Source: Methylophaga thalassica (GTDB lineage: Bacteria; Pseudomonadota; Gammaproteobacteria; Nitrosococcales; Methylophagaceae). From it: DNA of 64,000 bases. A program made the position numbers and the translations under genes. Of the stretch, positions 53,544 through 62,939 are shown in pieces; position 1 is the stretch's first letter; each line of letters starts with the position of its first letter. The stretch lies in assembly GCF_030159795.1 (NCBI RefSeq), contig NZ_BSND01000013.1, forward strand, positions 248,001-312,000, in the 5' to 3' direction. The notes under the pieces are model-generated. The model had not been told where the DNA came from, searched no databases, and saw only the letters and a program-made list of their open reading frames with translations.

Positions 53544-54902
53544 TTAGCCCACCAATTTATAACAAGGTTGATACACCCCTTCTCCCTGGCCTAGTTTCAT
53601 TCGTTGCTGTTTGACAAAAATATGGAGCAGATTATCAATGGCTTGCATGATGTCAGGATCACCCTTCAACAGATAAGGCCCATGCTTCGCCACTTCTTTA
53701 ATACCAAAACTTTTCACATTGCCGGCGACAATGCCTGAAAATGCTGAGCGGATCTGGCTGGCAAGCAAATGTTTGGGCAATGATGGATCTAAATCCAACG
53801 CGGCCATATTTTCATGAGTAGGAATAAATGGCTGCTGCAGCATAGGGTCGATATGTAACTGCCAGTTGTAGTAATAGGCTTCTTCAGTTTCTCTGCGATT
53901 TTCATGGACTTCGGTCATCGCCTGTTTGACTTTATAGCCAACGGTTTCTGGCTCACCAATCACGATTTCATATAAGTCACTAATCTCTTCACCCAGACAC
54001 TGTTTGAGGAAGGCGTCCAGCGTGTTGAAGTAGTCCCGACAGGATTCTGGCCCAGCAAAAATTAATGGAATGCCATATTTATTTTCCGGATGCAGCAGGA
54101 TACTGAGTAAATAGAAGATTTCTTCGACGGTACCGACACCACCTGGGAATACCACGATAACGTGACCCAGACGCACAAAGGCTTCCAGGCGTTTTTCGAT
54201 GTCGGGCATGATAACCAGCTCATTGACGATGGCATTGGGCGATTCTGAAGCAATGATGCCTGGTTCGCTAATGCCGATATAACGACCATGGGTGATTTGC
54301 TGTTTAGCATGTCCCACTGCAGCCCCTTTCATAGGGCCTTTCATCGCACCAATACCGCAGCCGGTGATGATATCTAGTCCTCTCAAACCAAACTCATATC
54401 CGACATGTTTTGCATAGTCATATTCTTCACGTGGAATAGAATGACCACCCCAGCACACCACCAGATTTGGTGACACATTCGGCCTGACCATATTGGCATT
54501 ACGCAAAATGCGGAACACTTTGTCGGTGATTTTGGCTGAGTTATTGGTTTCTTCAGCGAGAATTTTAAAGTCAGTGTAGACAATATCGCGCAATACCGAA
54601 GATAAATGCTCCTGAATACCGCGAATCAGGGTGCCGTCAACAAAAGACTGTGCCGGTGCATTAAAGATTTCCAGCATCACACCACGCGGTTGTGATTTCA
54701 GGCGGATATCAAAGTCCGCATAGAGCTGCTGAATTTCTTCAGCATCATCTTCATGGCTGTCAGTATTCAGAATGGCCAGAGCACATTCACGAAACAGTTG
54801 ATGCAGCTCAGCGCTGGGTGAGCTGAGTTTGATGATTTCTTCCTGTGATAACAGGTTAAGACTACGAATTGGACGAACAGTGGTATAAGGGATTTTTTTC
54901 AT
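53544..54902 (-). CDS. ppnN: Nucleotide 5'-monophosphate nucleosidase PpnN (YgdH)
   Basis: A 452-residue LOG-fold enzyme (E. coli PpnN 454) that splits purine and pyrimidine 5'-monophosphates to base and ribose phosphate; in E. coli (p)ppGpp stimulates it. Catalytic LOG motifs are GCGIGAMKGPMKGAAVGHAK and VVFPGGVGTVEEIFYLLSILL. The N-terminal DUF4478 and C-terminal DUF3412-like regions flank the core, matching the family over its whole length. It lies 89 bp downstream of the acetyltransferase gene on the same strand. Confidence 0.95.
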   Translation of the reverse strand: MKKIPYTTVRPIRSLNLLSQEEIIKLSSPSAELHQLFRECALAILNTDSHEDDAEEIQQLYADFDIRLKSQPRGVMLEIFNAPAQSFVDGTLIRGIQEHLSSVLRDIVYTDFKILAEETNNSAKITDKVFRILRNANMVRPNVSPNLVVCWGGHSIPREEYDYAKHVGYEFGLRGLDIITGCGIGAMKGPMKGAAVGHAKQQITHGRYIGISEPGIIASESPNAIVNELVIMPDIEKRLEAFVRLGHVIVVFPGGVGTVEEIFYLLSILLHPENKYGIPLIFAGPESCRDYFNTLDAFLKQCLGEEISDLYEIVIGEPETVGYKVKQAMTEVHENRRETEEAYYYNWQLHIDPMLQQPFIPTHENMAALDLDPSLPKHLLASQIRSAFSGIVAGNVKSFGIKEVAKHGPYLLKGDPDIMQAIDNLLHIFVKQQRMKLGQGEGVYQPCYKLVG

Positions 54903-54991
54903 TCACACGCCTTCTTTGGTGGTTACTAATTGATGCTCCCACTCTTGTTAATAACAATCAATGGTTTTCAGATAATTTTTGCTCAGCAGCA

Positions 54992-57670
54992 CTACAAATG
55001 CATAGAAGCTAACCTGATGGAGGGCTCTTCCAGACTGGCCGTGACTGTAAACCCTAAGCTCTCTACTAGCCGCTGCATGGGTTGATTACTGGTCAGGATT
55101 TCGCCTTCCATCAGGCTGAAACCTTGCTGGCGAGCACTGGAAATTAACGCGTTCATCAGTCGTGTGCCAATACCTTTATGCTGCCACTCATCGGCGACGA
55201 CCAAAGCAAATTCACAGCTACTGCCATCCGGGTTCATACTGTAACGGGCAACACCGACTTCAATTTCTTCCTCTTCTTCCATGGTCACCGCCATCAAAGC
55301 CAGTTCGCGACTGTAATCAAGCTGAGTAAAGCGTATCAACATATCCTGCGATAATTCGTTGAGTTCCTGCATAAAACGGAAATAGCGTGATTCGGTAGAA
55401 AGCTTCCGGAAAAAGACTTGTTCTATCAGCGCATCTTCAGGTCGTATTGGTCGGATAATAATATCCGTGCCATCGGCTAACTGTTCTTGTCTGGTCAAAT
55501 GGGTTGGGTAGGGGTGAATGGCCATATGATCATAACGATTAATCTTTTTGACATGATGTGCCACTATAATTCTGACATCTAATGCCAACACACCTCGCTC
55601 GTCGACAACCAGCGGATTGATATCCAGCGATTCAATTTCTGGTAATTCACAGACCATTTCAGATACACGTAATAACACTTGTATTAAGGCATCACGGTTT
55701 ACCGCAGGCATATCACGGAATTCACCTAGCATTGCTGCGATTTTGGTTTGATTAATCAGTTTGTCTGCAAGGAAGGTATTCAGAGGGGGCAGGGCGATAG
55801 CGGTATCCTGCAACACTTCCACTTTGACTCCACCGGCACCAAACACAATGGTGGTGCCAAACACTGGATCACGATTGGCGCCGACCAGACATTCTCTGCC
55901 AAAGGGATCGGTATACATCGGTTCGATACTGACGCTGAACGATTTTATATCCGGCACTTTTTTACGCACAGCTTCCAACAGTTCTTTGTAAACCAACCTG
56001 ACGGCGGCCGCATTATTGATATTTAAACGTACACCACCGACATCCGTTTTATGCTGGATATGGCGATCATTGATTTTCATCGCTACCGGATAACCAAAAC
56101 TTTCTGCGGCGACCAAAGCTTCATTGGCACTGTGGCATTGAATGCTTAAGCTCACCGGGATATCAAAGGCATGTAACAGGGCTCGGGATTCAGCCGTTGT
56201 CAGCGCTTGTCTATTTTCAGCTAAGACACTTTCAATAATCAGTCGGGCGCCTTCAATATCGGGTTCACTATGTGATGATAAAGGGCCGGGAACCTGCATC
56301 AGCAGCTGTTGATTTTCATAAAAACGGGCCAGACAGGCGAAGGCTTCCACTGACGATTCCGGATCAGAAAAACACGGCACATGATGACGGGCAAACAAAC
56401 GATCTGCACTGGCGATAAGTTGTTGTCCCATCCAGCAAGCCAGAACAGGTTTAGAACTGGTCTGTTGTGCATCAATGACAGCCTGCGCACAAGCATCGGG
56501 GTCAGTCATGGCTTGGGGCGATAACATGACTAACACGCCATCAATGCCTTCATCTTGCAAACAGGCATTGACCGCTGCTTTATAACGTTCCGGTGCGGCA
56601 TCACCCAGCACATCGATAGGATTACTACGTGACCAGTGGGCTGGTAATACCTTATCCAGACTGGCAATGGTGTCATCTGACAGACTGGCTAATTCAATAC
56701 CTAAATCAATGGCCCGATCAGTGGCCATGACGCCAAGACCACCACCGTTAGTAACAATCGCTAAACGTCTGCCATGAACTCGGCATTGTGTGGCTAATAA
56801 TTCAGCCGCAGCAAAAAGCTGCTGGATGGTATCGGCTCTGACCACACCTGCTCGCTGAATTGCGGCATTAAAGACGTCATCTCCCCCCATCATCGCACCT
56901 GTATGCGTTAAAGCGGCTTGTGATCCAGCTTGATGACGACCCGCCTTGATCACGACCACAGGTTTCATACGAGAAGCGATACGTAAACCGCTCATAAAAC
57001 GGCGTGCATCACGTATGCCTTCGACATACAGCAGAATGCTTTGGGTCTTGTGGTCCTGAGCCAGGAAATCGAGCAGATCGCCAAAGTCGATATCGGCGGC
57101 ATTGCCCAGAGAGATAATGGCGGAAAAGCCCACTTCATTGGCTGCGGCCCAATCCAAAATGGCTGTACATAAAGCACCCGATTGTGAAATTAAGGCTAAT
57201 TGTCCCGGCGCAGCGGTGTTTTTGCTGAACGTGGCATTCATGCCAATACTGGGCCGGATAAGACCCAGACAATTCGGGCCTAGAATATGAATATTGTATT
57301 GCTTTGCGGCTTTCACCACCGCATGTTCCAGTTTCAGTCCTTGTCCCTGTCCTTCACTAAAACCCGCTGAAATAATGATGGCCGCTTTCACACCTGCGTG
57401 ACCACATTGATGAATAATGGCTTCTATGGTGGTGGCCGGTGTGGCGATAACAGCCAAATCGATAGATTCATTAATCGCTTCCAGATTCGGGTAGCAAATA
57501 TGATCATCGATACGATCATATTTTGGATTTACCGCAAAGACTGGTCCGGAAAAATCGGTATCCACCAAATTATCAAATACGCGTCTGCCCACCGCATCCG
57601 TCGTCTGACTGGCACCAAATACCGCGATTGAACGGGGTGAAAACAGGCGGTCTAAAAAATGTGTGGTCAT
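54992..57670 (-). CDS. patZ: Pat-type protein lysine acetyltransferase (NDP-forming acyl-CoA synthetase-like plus GNAT)
   Basis: An 892-residue protein (E. coli PatZ/YfiQ 886). Domains in order: CoA-binding Rossmann domain (SIAVFGASQTTDAVGRRVFDNL), succinyl-CoA-ligase-like domains with ALISQSGALCTAILDWA, an ATP-grasp domain (PVAMKINDRHIQHKTDVGGVRLNI) and a C-terminal GNAT domain (about residues 725-892) with VVADEWQHKGIGTRLMNALI as acetyl-CoA loop. Such enzymes acetylate and inactivate acetyl-CoA synthetase and other proteins. It is divergent, 68 bp apart, from a deacetylase-like gene. Confidence 0.93.
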   Translation of the reverse strand: MTTHFLDRLFSPRSIAVFGASQTTDAVGRRVFDNLVDTDFSGPVFAVNPKYDRIDDHICYPNLEAINESIDLAVIATPATTIEAIIHQCGHAGVKAAIIISAGFSEGQGQGLKLEHAVVKAAKQYNIHILGPNCLGLIRPSIGMNATFSKNTAAPGQLALISQSGALCTAILDWAAANEVGFSAIISLGNAADIDFGDLLDFLAQDHKTQSILLYVEGIRDARRFMSGLRIASRMKPVVVIKAGRHQAGSQAALTHTGAMMGGDDVFNAAIQRAGVVRADTIQQLFAAAELLATQCRVHGRRLAIVTNGGGLGVMATDRAIDLGIELASLSDDTIASLDKVLPAHWSRSNPIDVLGDAAPERYKAAVNACLQDEGIDGVLVMLSPQAMTDPDACAQAVIDAQQTSSKPVLACWMGQQLIASADRLFARHHVPCFSDPESSVEAFACLARFYENQQLLMQVPGPLSSHSEPDIEGARLIIESVLAENRQALTTAESRALLHAFDIPVSLSIQCHSANEALVAAESFGYPVAMKINDRHIQHKTDVGGVRLNINNAAAVRLVYKELLEAVRKKVPDIKSFSVSIEPMYTDPFGRECLVGANRDPVFGTTIVFGAGGVKVEVLQDTAIALPPLNTFLADKLINQTKIAAMLGEFRDMPAVNRDALIQVLLRVSEMVCELPEIESLDINPLVVDERGVLALDVRIIVAHHVKKINRYDHMAIHPYPTHLTRQEQLADGTDIIIRPIRPEDALIEQVFFRKLSTESRYFRFMQELNELSQDMLIRFTQLDYSRELALMAVTMEEEEEIEVGVARYSMNPDGSSCEFALVVADEWQHKGIGTRLMNALISSARQQGFSLMEGEILTSNQPMQRLVESLGFTVTASLEEPSIRLASMHL

Positions 57671-57738
57671 ATCACTGGTCCATTTTCCTGATACGATTAG
57701 CTTACAAAAACTTTATTACGGTTGTTTAAGGTGTCGTT

Positions 57739-58656
57739 ATGACTATCGCGTTTATTTCTCATGCTGACTGTGCCCTGCACGAAACGACATCATATCACCC
57801 GGACACGGCAGAAAGACTTGCTGCCATTCACGATCGTCTTATCGCCAGCGGCCTGGAAATGGTTATGCATTTTTATGACGCGCCGATGGTCACCTTACAG
57901 CAATTATGTCGTGTTCATGATGCTGATTATGTCAGTGATATCTTTCAGAAGTTGCAAGAGAATGAACGTGTTTGGCTGGATGCTGATACATTGATGGTGT
58001 CAGCGTCATTAACGGCGGCACAGCGTGGAGCCGGGGCTGTAGTAAAAGCGGTTGATTTAGTGATGAGCCAAGACGCGAATACGGCCTTTTGTTGTGTCAG
58101 ACCGCCCGGTCATCACGCAGAACATAACAAGGCGATGGGCTTTTGTATATTCAATAACGTCGCTGTAGGTGTCGCTCATGCGATAGCTGAATATGGATTG
58201 CAGCGAGTGGCCATTATCGACTTTGATGCACACCATGGTAATGGCACAGAAGATATTTTTAGAGGCAACCAGCAGATACTGTTATGTAGTAGTTTTCAGC
58301 ATCCTTTTTATCCCGATACTGGTGAACCGGGTAAACACGACAATATGATCAATATTGGTCTGCCTGCTGGCACCAGTGGTGAGCAATTTCGCCAACTTAT
58401 TGAAGAACAATGGCTACCAGAGCTGGAAGCATTTCAACCAGAAATGATTTTTATCTCAGCTGGATTCGATGGGCATCGGGAAGACGATATGTCGGATCTG
58501 GATTTGGTGGAAGATGATTTTGCCTGGGTGACCAGTGAAGTGAAAAAAATAGCGGATAAATTTGCCCAGGGCCGGATAGTTTCAACGCTTGAAGGCGGTT
58601 ATGTCATGTCAGCATTAGGCCGCAGTGTGGCCAGTCATATTGATGCTTTGTTATGA
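57739..58656 (+). CDS. Histone deacetylase-family (class II-like) zinc amidohydrolase
   Basis: A 305-residue deacetylase. Zinc and catalytic residues are present: the histidine pair in RPPGHHAEHNKAMGFCIFNNVAV, the ligand aspartate/histidine in IIDFDAHHGNGTEDIF, and the second aspartate in SAGFDGHREDDMSDLDL. GLEGGY-type loop is TLEGGYVMSALG. Bacterial members remove acetyl groups from polyamines, small molecules or proteins. Divergence from patZ suggests a writer/eraser pair, although direct action on protein lysines is inference. Confidence 0.93.
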   Translation: MTIAFISHADCALHETTSYHPDTAERLAAIHDRLIASGLEMVMHFYDAPMVTLQQLCRVHDADYVSDIFQKLQENERVWLDADTLMVSASLTAAQRGAGAVVKAVDLVMSQDANTAFCCVRPPGHHAEHNKAMGFCIFNNVAVGVAHAIAEYGLQRVAIIDFDAHHGNGTEDIFRGNQQILLCSSFQHPFYPDTGEPGKHDNMINIGLPAGTSGEQFRQLIEEQWLPELEAFQPEMIFISAGFDGHREDDMSDLDLVEDDFAWVTSEVKKIADKFAQGRIVSTLEGGYVMSALGRSVASHIDALL

Positions 58657-58680
58657 GTGCTATCTGACTTTAAGATAATA

Positions 58681-58708
58681 AAAAAGCCCTGTAAAACAGA
58701 GCTTTTTT
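58681..58708. terminator. Bidirectional terminator between the deacetylase gene and ssb
   Basis: AAAAAGC-C-CTGT and ACAG-A-GCTTTTTT pair around an AAA loop with one internal mismatch. A- and T-runs on the two sides let it act on both converging genes. Confidence 0.85.
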
Positions 58709-58726
58709 GTGATCTTTCAGAGATTC

Positions 58727-59239
58727 CTAGAACGGAATATCATCATCGTAATAATCATCGCCGCCCCCACCATAATCAGGGCCTGCAGATGATGAGGCAG
58801 GTTGTGGTGCATTGTAACCGCCAGATTGTTGTTGTGGACGTTGGTCAAACGAGGTATCACCACCACTGTAATTACTGCCACCGCCCTGGTTGGCACCACC
58901 GCCGGCACCACGACTGTCCAGCATGGTCATTTCATTACCCACGATTTCCGTCGTGTATTGGTCTTGTCCCTGCTGATTTTGCCATTTACGCGTTTGAATC
59001 CGACCTTCGATATAAACCTGTGAGCCTTTGTGCAGATATTGCTGAGCAATCTCCCCCAGTTTGTTTCGTAAGACGACTCGGTGCCATTCGGTGCGTTCCT
59101 GACGTTCACCGGTTTGTCTGTCTTTCCAGCTTTCTGATGTGGCAATTCGTAAATTACAAATTGAACCACCGTTTGGAAAGGCGCGGCTTTCAGGCTCTGC
59201 GCCGAGTCGTCCGACCAGAATGACCTTATTTACTGACAT
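58727..59239 (-). CDS. ssb: Single-stranded DNA-binding protein
   Basis: A 170-residue SSB. The OB fold occupies residues 1-110 ([36 protein letters not shown] as the start region, with [12 protein letters not shown] later). A glycine/glutamine-rich linker follows, and the acidic tail DYYDDDIPF is the conserved docking peptide for partner proteins. The same locus holds yajR-like and uvrA genes, as in other gammaproteobacteria, but here with two extra genes between. Confidence 0.98.
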   Translation of the reverse strand: MSVNKVILVGRLGAEPESRAFPNGGSICNLRIATSESWKDRQTGERQERTEWHRVVLRNKLGEIAQQYLHKGSQVYIEGRIQTRKWQNQQGQDQYTTEIVGNEMTMLDSRGAGGGANQGGGSNYSGGDTSFDQRPQQQSGGYNAPQPASSSAGPDYGGGGDDYYDDDIPF

Positions 59240-59278
59240 GGCTTGTTCCTTGGTTTAATGGGGACCGTCAAATCTGTG

Positions 59279-59301
59279 CTGATGTTGCTGCTGAACATCA
59301 G
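59279..59301. repeat. 8-bp inverted repeat upstream of ssb
   Basis: CTGATGTT (59279-59286) and AACATCAG (59294-59301) form a perfect palindrome around GCTGCTG, 40 bp upstream of the ssb start. It may be an operator or a structured leader; it does not match the LexA consensus CTGT-N8-ACAG. Confidence 0.35.
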
Positions 59302-59497
59302 TCAAATGACTGTCTCAGTGTTAAAAAAATAGTTAAAAGCGTTTCTACCATCAACCACACTATTGCAGGCAGAAAAAGGATTGCTAATGAGCAGGGATAA
59401 TATCATCTCAGTCACACATTCCCAATATCAAAATAGAAGGTCCAGTGTGATGCGTTGTCTTAGGTGGGGTGTTTGGAAGAGATAAGGATAATCTGCT

Positions 59498-60259
59498 TTA
59501 GCGCTTGAGTACTTCTTCAACTTCAGCTTGACACTGTAGCAATGCTGAAGTCACTTCTGTCATGTTTTTGTTGAAACGAATTACGGGTAATGCGACTGCA
59601 ATAGCATAACGCTCTGCAAGCGAGGATTGAATGCTGACACCTACAGCGCAAACACCTTCAGCATGTTCTTCAATATCAACTGCCCAGCCATTTTTACGAA
59701 TCAAATCCAGGTCACGAAAGAGCGTGTCATAGGATACGTGGCTGGACTCTGTGCGCTGTATCCATTTGTCACCAATGACGGTTTTGACTTCTTCATTACT
59801 GAGCGTTGCCAGTATCGCTTTGCCATGAGCCGATGTGTAAACAGGGAAGGCTGTCCCCACCGGGGACATGACGCGAAGTTCCTGATCACTGGCTATTTGA
59901 TCGATGGATAAGGAGTATTGCCCCCGAAACACGCAGACATCTACGGTTTCTCTTGTTCGTCTGGCCAATGTATCGATGTGGGGTTTGGCGACGCTGATGA
60001 AGTCAGTGTGCGCAGTATGCGTCATCTGTAATAAGGCCGCACCAAGTTGTATACCCTGACGAGTGTGAATTACCAAAGACGCTTGTTCTAAAGATGACAC
60101 CAAACGATGAACAGTAGATCGTGGTAACTCAACGCGTTTGGCTAATGCTGTGATGCTGATTCCTTGTGGATAGTGTTGTAATGCTTTGAGTATCGTGGCG
60201 GCACGCGAAATAACCTGACTATGATTGTGTTTGCTTTGATCGACCATGATTTTATCCAT
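59498..60259 (-). CDS. IclR family transcriptional regulator
   Basis: A 253-residue regulator. The N-terminal winged helix-turn-helix (about residues 15-80) shows ILKALQHYPQGISITALAKRVELPRSTVHRLVSSLEQ; the C-terminal IclR effector domain has VFRGQYSLSIDQIAS and AVDIEEHAEGVCAVGVSI. It probably controls the divergent MFS transporter gene 62 bp away in response to a small aromatic or organic acid, the usual ligands of the family. An alternative start is the ATG at 60247. The spacer includes a TTGACA, consistent with a promoter. Confidence 0.92.
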   Translation of the reverse strand: MDKIMVDQSKHNHSQVISRAATILKALQHYPQGISITALAKRVELPRSTVHRLVSSLEQASLVIHTRQGIQLGAALLQMTHTAHTDFISVAKPHIDTLARRTRETVDVCVFRGQYSLSIDQIASDQELRVMSPVGTAFPVYTSAHGKAILATLSNEEVKTVIGDKWIQRTESSHVSYDTLFRDLDLIRKNGWAVDIEEHAEGVCAVGVSIQSSLAERYAIAVALPVIRFNKNMTEVTSALLQCQAEVEEVLKR

Positions 60260-60321
60260 TTATTGACACAGGGAGTCTAACATATGACTATCACCGATAT
60301 ATGAAATAAAGTGACCGTATA

Positions 60322-61467
60322 GTGGATAAAAACTCAAGACAAGCAAACCGGTTAACCGATATCACATTACTCGCAGTATCCTCGCTTACCATCATGGTGG
60401 GATGTATTCTGCTGCCAGGCTTACCGTTGATTGCTACTCAGCTCGGAATTTCTTCTGATCCTGGCTGGTTGATTACCATGCCATCGCTAGGGGTGATCCT
60501 GTTTGGCCCAGCTGCAGGAAAATTGATGCAAAAAGTCGGGGCTTACAACGCGCTTTGTGTCGGTTTGGCTCTCTATGGGCTAATCGGTATGGCAGGTTTT
60601 TTGTTCAAAGATTCCTTATTCATTCATGTTGACCGCCTATTACTCGGCGCTGCCACTGCGGTGGTTATGGCATCTGGTACGGCATTAATTGCCCACTTTT
60701 ATCAAGGGCAAGAAAGGTTACAGATGATCGCAAAACAAGGTATGTCGATAGAGGTAGGTGGTGTCATCTTTCTTGCTGTAGCCGGACTGTTAACCGCACA
60801 GGCATGGTTCTGGCCATTTTATCTTTACGCTATTGCCTGGCTCATCTTAGTCATGGTGGTGTTATATGTGCCAGCGATGACAGGTCTTGAGAAAACACAA
60901 ATAGATACTGCCGAAGTAAGAGTGAGCCGAGAGCAACGTTGGGTGTTAGCACTGGCTTTGATATCCATGCTGATCTTTTTCATCACCACCATTACCCTGC
61001 CTGTACAACTGCATCAATCGGGTGTCAGTGAGATTACAGCAGGATTTTATCTGGCATTTATTTCATTTATGGCCGTGATAGGCGCTTTTTTTATGCCAAA
61101 AATAGTTGAACGTTTGCAGGAAAGGTCGACGCTGATTGCTGCTTATAGTCTCTACGGTATTGCCCAGATATTGTTTGCCTTCACCAATTCTTGGTTCACT
61201 CTTATTCTAGCGGCGATTGCTATGGGGATGGGATTTGGATTATCAATACCGTTGGTAAATCACATCACTATTGAATTGAGTGATTCCAGCATTAGGAATA
61301 CACAATTAGCCTATTTATCCATGGCGATATTTTCAGGTCAGTTTCTGTCATCAGTGTTGGCAGAAATGATTGACGACCACTTGACGTTGTATCTTTGTAC
61401 AACTTTTCTGGCATTTATCACCGCCATCACATTAATAGCAATGAGAGGGCTGCGATTTCGAGCCTGA
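60322..61467 (+). CDS. MFS transporter under a divergent IclR regulator
   Basis: A 381-residue inner-membrane transporter with 12 predicted helices. It is related to the cyanate/sugar efflux-type MFS group, with GVILFGPAAGKLMQKVGAYNALCVG as the loop 2-3 motif. The substrate is unknown. The start is GTG at 60322. The pair with IclR is inserted between ssb and the yajR-like gene. It converges with the yajR-like gene 12 bp away. Confidence 0.9.
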   Translation: MDKNSRQANRLTDITLLAVSSLTIMVGCILLPGLPLIATQLGISSDPGWLITMPSLGVILFGPAAGKLMQKVGAYNALCVGLALYGLIGMAGFLFKDSLFIHVDRLLLGAATAVVMASGTALIAHFYQGQERLQMIAKQGMSIEVGGVIFLAVAGLLTAQAWFWPFYLYAIAWLILVMVVLYVPAMTGLEKTQIDTAEVRVSREQRWVLALALISMLIFFITTITLPVQLHQSGVSEITAGFYLAFISFMAVIGAFFMPKIVERLQERSTLIAAYSLYGIAQILFAFTNSWFTLILAAIAMGMGFGLSIPLVNHITIELSDSSIRNTQLAYLSMAIFSGQFLSSVLAEMIDDHLTLYLCTTFLAFITAITLIAMRGLRFRA

Positions 61468-61479
61468 TTTCTGCACTCC

Positions 61480-62865
61480 TTAATGCCGTGAAGCAAAGGC
61501 TTCCAGTTCTTCCATATTAATTTCATCGGGCGAATATTTGACGTAAGCCACTTGCTCTTCCGGCACCATGACAGCTTCTTTTACACCGTAGATGGCTGTC
61601 AATTGTTGAATGAAGTCAGTGGAATTATTCATGGTCGCCTCACTCAGATGAATGATCTTACTGCTGTAGTGTTTCGGTGCCTGCATAGGGAAAACCAGTA
61701 ATAACCAAATGACGACCAGTACGACACTGGCGACAAAAATCCCTTCCAGACCGAAGATGCCATAAAGCGTACCGCCCATAGCGCCACCAATAAATGCACC
61801 TACAAATTGGGCACTGGAGTAAACCCCCATCGCTGTCCCTTTATTTTCCAACGGACTGAGCTTTGACATCATCGATGGCAGGCTGGCCTCGAGAATATTG
61901 AACGCAGAAAAAAACAACCAAAGACAGATTAGGATCGCGGTTAATGAGTGAGCAAAAAATGCCCAACCCAGCTCAGCCAGGCCTATCACGGCAATGGCAC
62001 CGATGAAAACGGGTTTCATTTTGCGTTTTTTTTCGGCGATGATGATAAATGGCACCATTGTGAAAAAAGCTAAAAGCAGCACTGGCATATAAGCCATAGC
62101 ATGCTGGCTTTTATCCAGACCAGCCACATCCTGTAAGGCATGAGGTAAAGCGAAAAAGCTGGTGGTAAGCAGTAAATGCAGCAACATAATACTCAGCACT
62201 AAACGCATGATCTGTTTGTTGCCAAAGACTTTCCCAAACTGCTTGGGAACAGGTCCAAGATCGGTATGCATCATCAAACGTTTAGGGGTAGGTACCCATA
62301 AGTGCAAAATACCGATACCGGCGATGGCGAGCAGCGCTGTCGCCCAGAAAATACCTGATAAACCAACCCAATGTTCGAGAATAGGACCGGTTGCCAGTGC
62401 GACAGAGAATGATAGACCGATACTAATACCGATACTGGCCATCGCTTTGGTACGCTGTTCATCGCGGGTAAGGTCTGCTGTTAAAGCCATGATTGCGGCG
62501 GCGATGGCTCCACTACCCTGCAATAGGCGTCCGACAATAACCATCTCAATAGAGTGTGCCATTGCAGCAATCACACTGCCGGCCGCAAATAAAAGTAAGC
62601 CGATAGTGATAACGCGCTTACGGCCAATCTTGTCGGATAACATGCCAAATGGAATTTGCAGTAGCGCCTGAGTCAGTCCGTATGCGCCAATCGCAATACC
62701 GATGAGCATGGGGGTACTGCCCGTGTATTGATGTGCCGATATCGAAAAAACCGGCAAGATCATGAATAAGCCCAGCATTCTCAAGGCAAATATCAACGAA
62801 AGCCCTGAAATGCTCCGCTTTTCCAGCGAGGTCAATGAGTTTGTTGTAGTTTGTTTTTGCGTCAT
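61480..62865 (-). CDS. YajR-like MFS transporter with C-terminal ferredoxin-like domain
   Basis: A 461-residue protein. Twelve membrane helices span residues 20-395 or so, with the MFS motif A GMLSDKIGRKRVITIG. After a linker, residues 405-461 (TAIYGVKEAVMVPEEQVAYVKY...LEAFAS) form a small domain like the YAM domain of E. coli YajR, which is related to metal-binding or signalling folds. The substrate of this group is not established. It is divergent from uvrA with 50 bp between starts and shares that spacer for promoters. Confidence 0.9.
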   Translation of the reverse strand: MTQKQTTTNSLTSLEKRSISGLSLIFALRMLGLFMILPVFSISAHQYTGSTPMLIGIAIGAYGLTQALLQIPFGMLSDKIGRKRVITIGLLLFAAGSVIAAMAHSIEMVIVGRLLQGSGAIAAAIMALTADLTRDEQRTKAMASIGISIGLSFSVALATGPILEHWVGLSGIFWATALLAIAGIGILHLWVPTPKRLMMHTDLGPVPKQFGKVFGNKQIMRLVLSIMLLHLLLTTSFFALPHALQDVAGLDKSQHAMAYMPVLLLAFFTMVPFIIIAEKKRKMKPVFIGAIAVIGLAELGWAFFAHSLTAILICLWLFFSAFNILEASLPSMMSKLSPLENKGTAMGVYSSAQFVGAFIGGAMGGTLYGIFGLEGIFVASVVLVVIWLLLVFPMQAPKHYSSKIIHLSEATMNNSTDFIQQLTAIYGVKEAVMVPEEQVAYVKYSPDEINMEELEAFASRH

Positions 62866-62886
62866 GGTAGTCGGACAGAGTATATT
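62857..62886 (+). promoter_or_regulatory. Putative sigma-70 promoter of uvrA
   Basis: TTGCGT (62857-62862), 18 bp, then TATATT (62881-62886). The predicted start near 62893 lies 23 bp before the first uvrA ATG. No LexA box (CTGT-N8-ACAG) is seen nearby. Confidence 0.45.
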
Positions 62887-62939
62887 GATCCGTTTGATTT
62901 TACTACGGAATCCTGATGAAAAATATAAGCGTTCCCGGG

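Noticed and set aside
58657-59223. 188-codon plus-strand open frame opposite ssb
   Set aside because: It lies almost wholly antisense to the secure ssb gene and its histidine-rich sequence is the complement of the glycine/glutamine linker.
59387-59485. 32-codon open frame between ssb and the IclR gene
   Set aside because: The ribosome binding site (AAAGGA) is good, but length, composition and strand give no support for a real gene; kept only as a remark in the findings.
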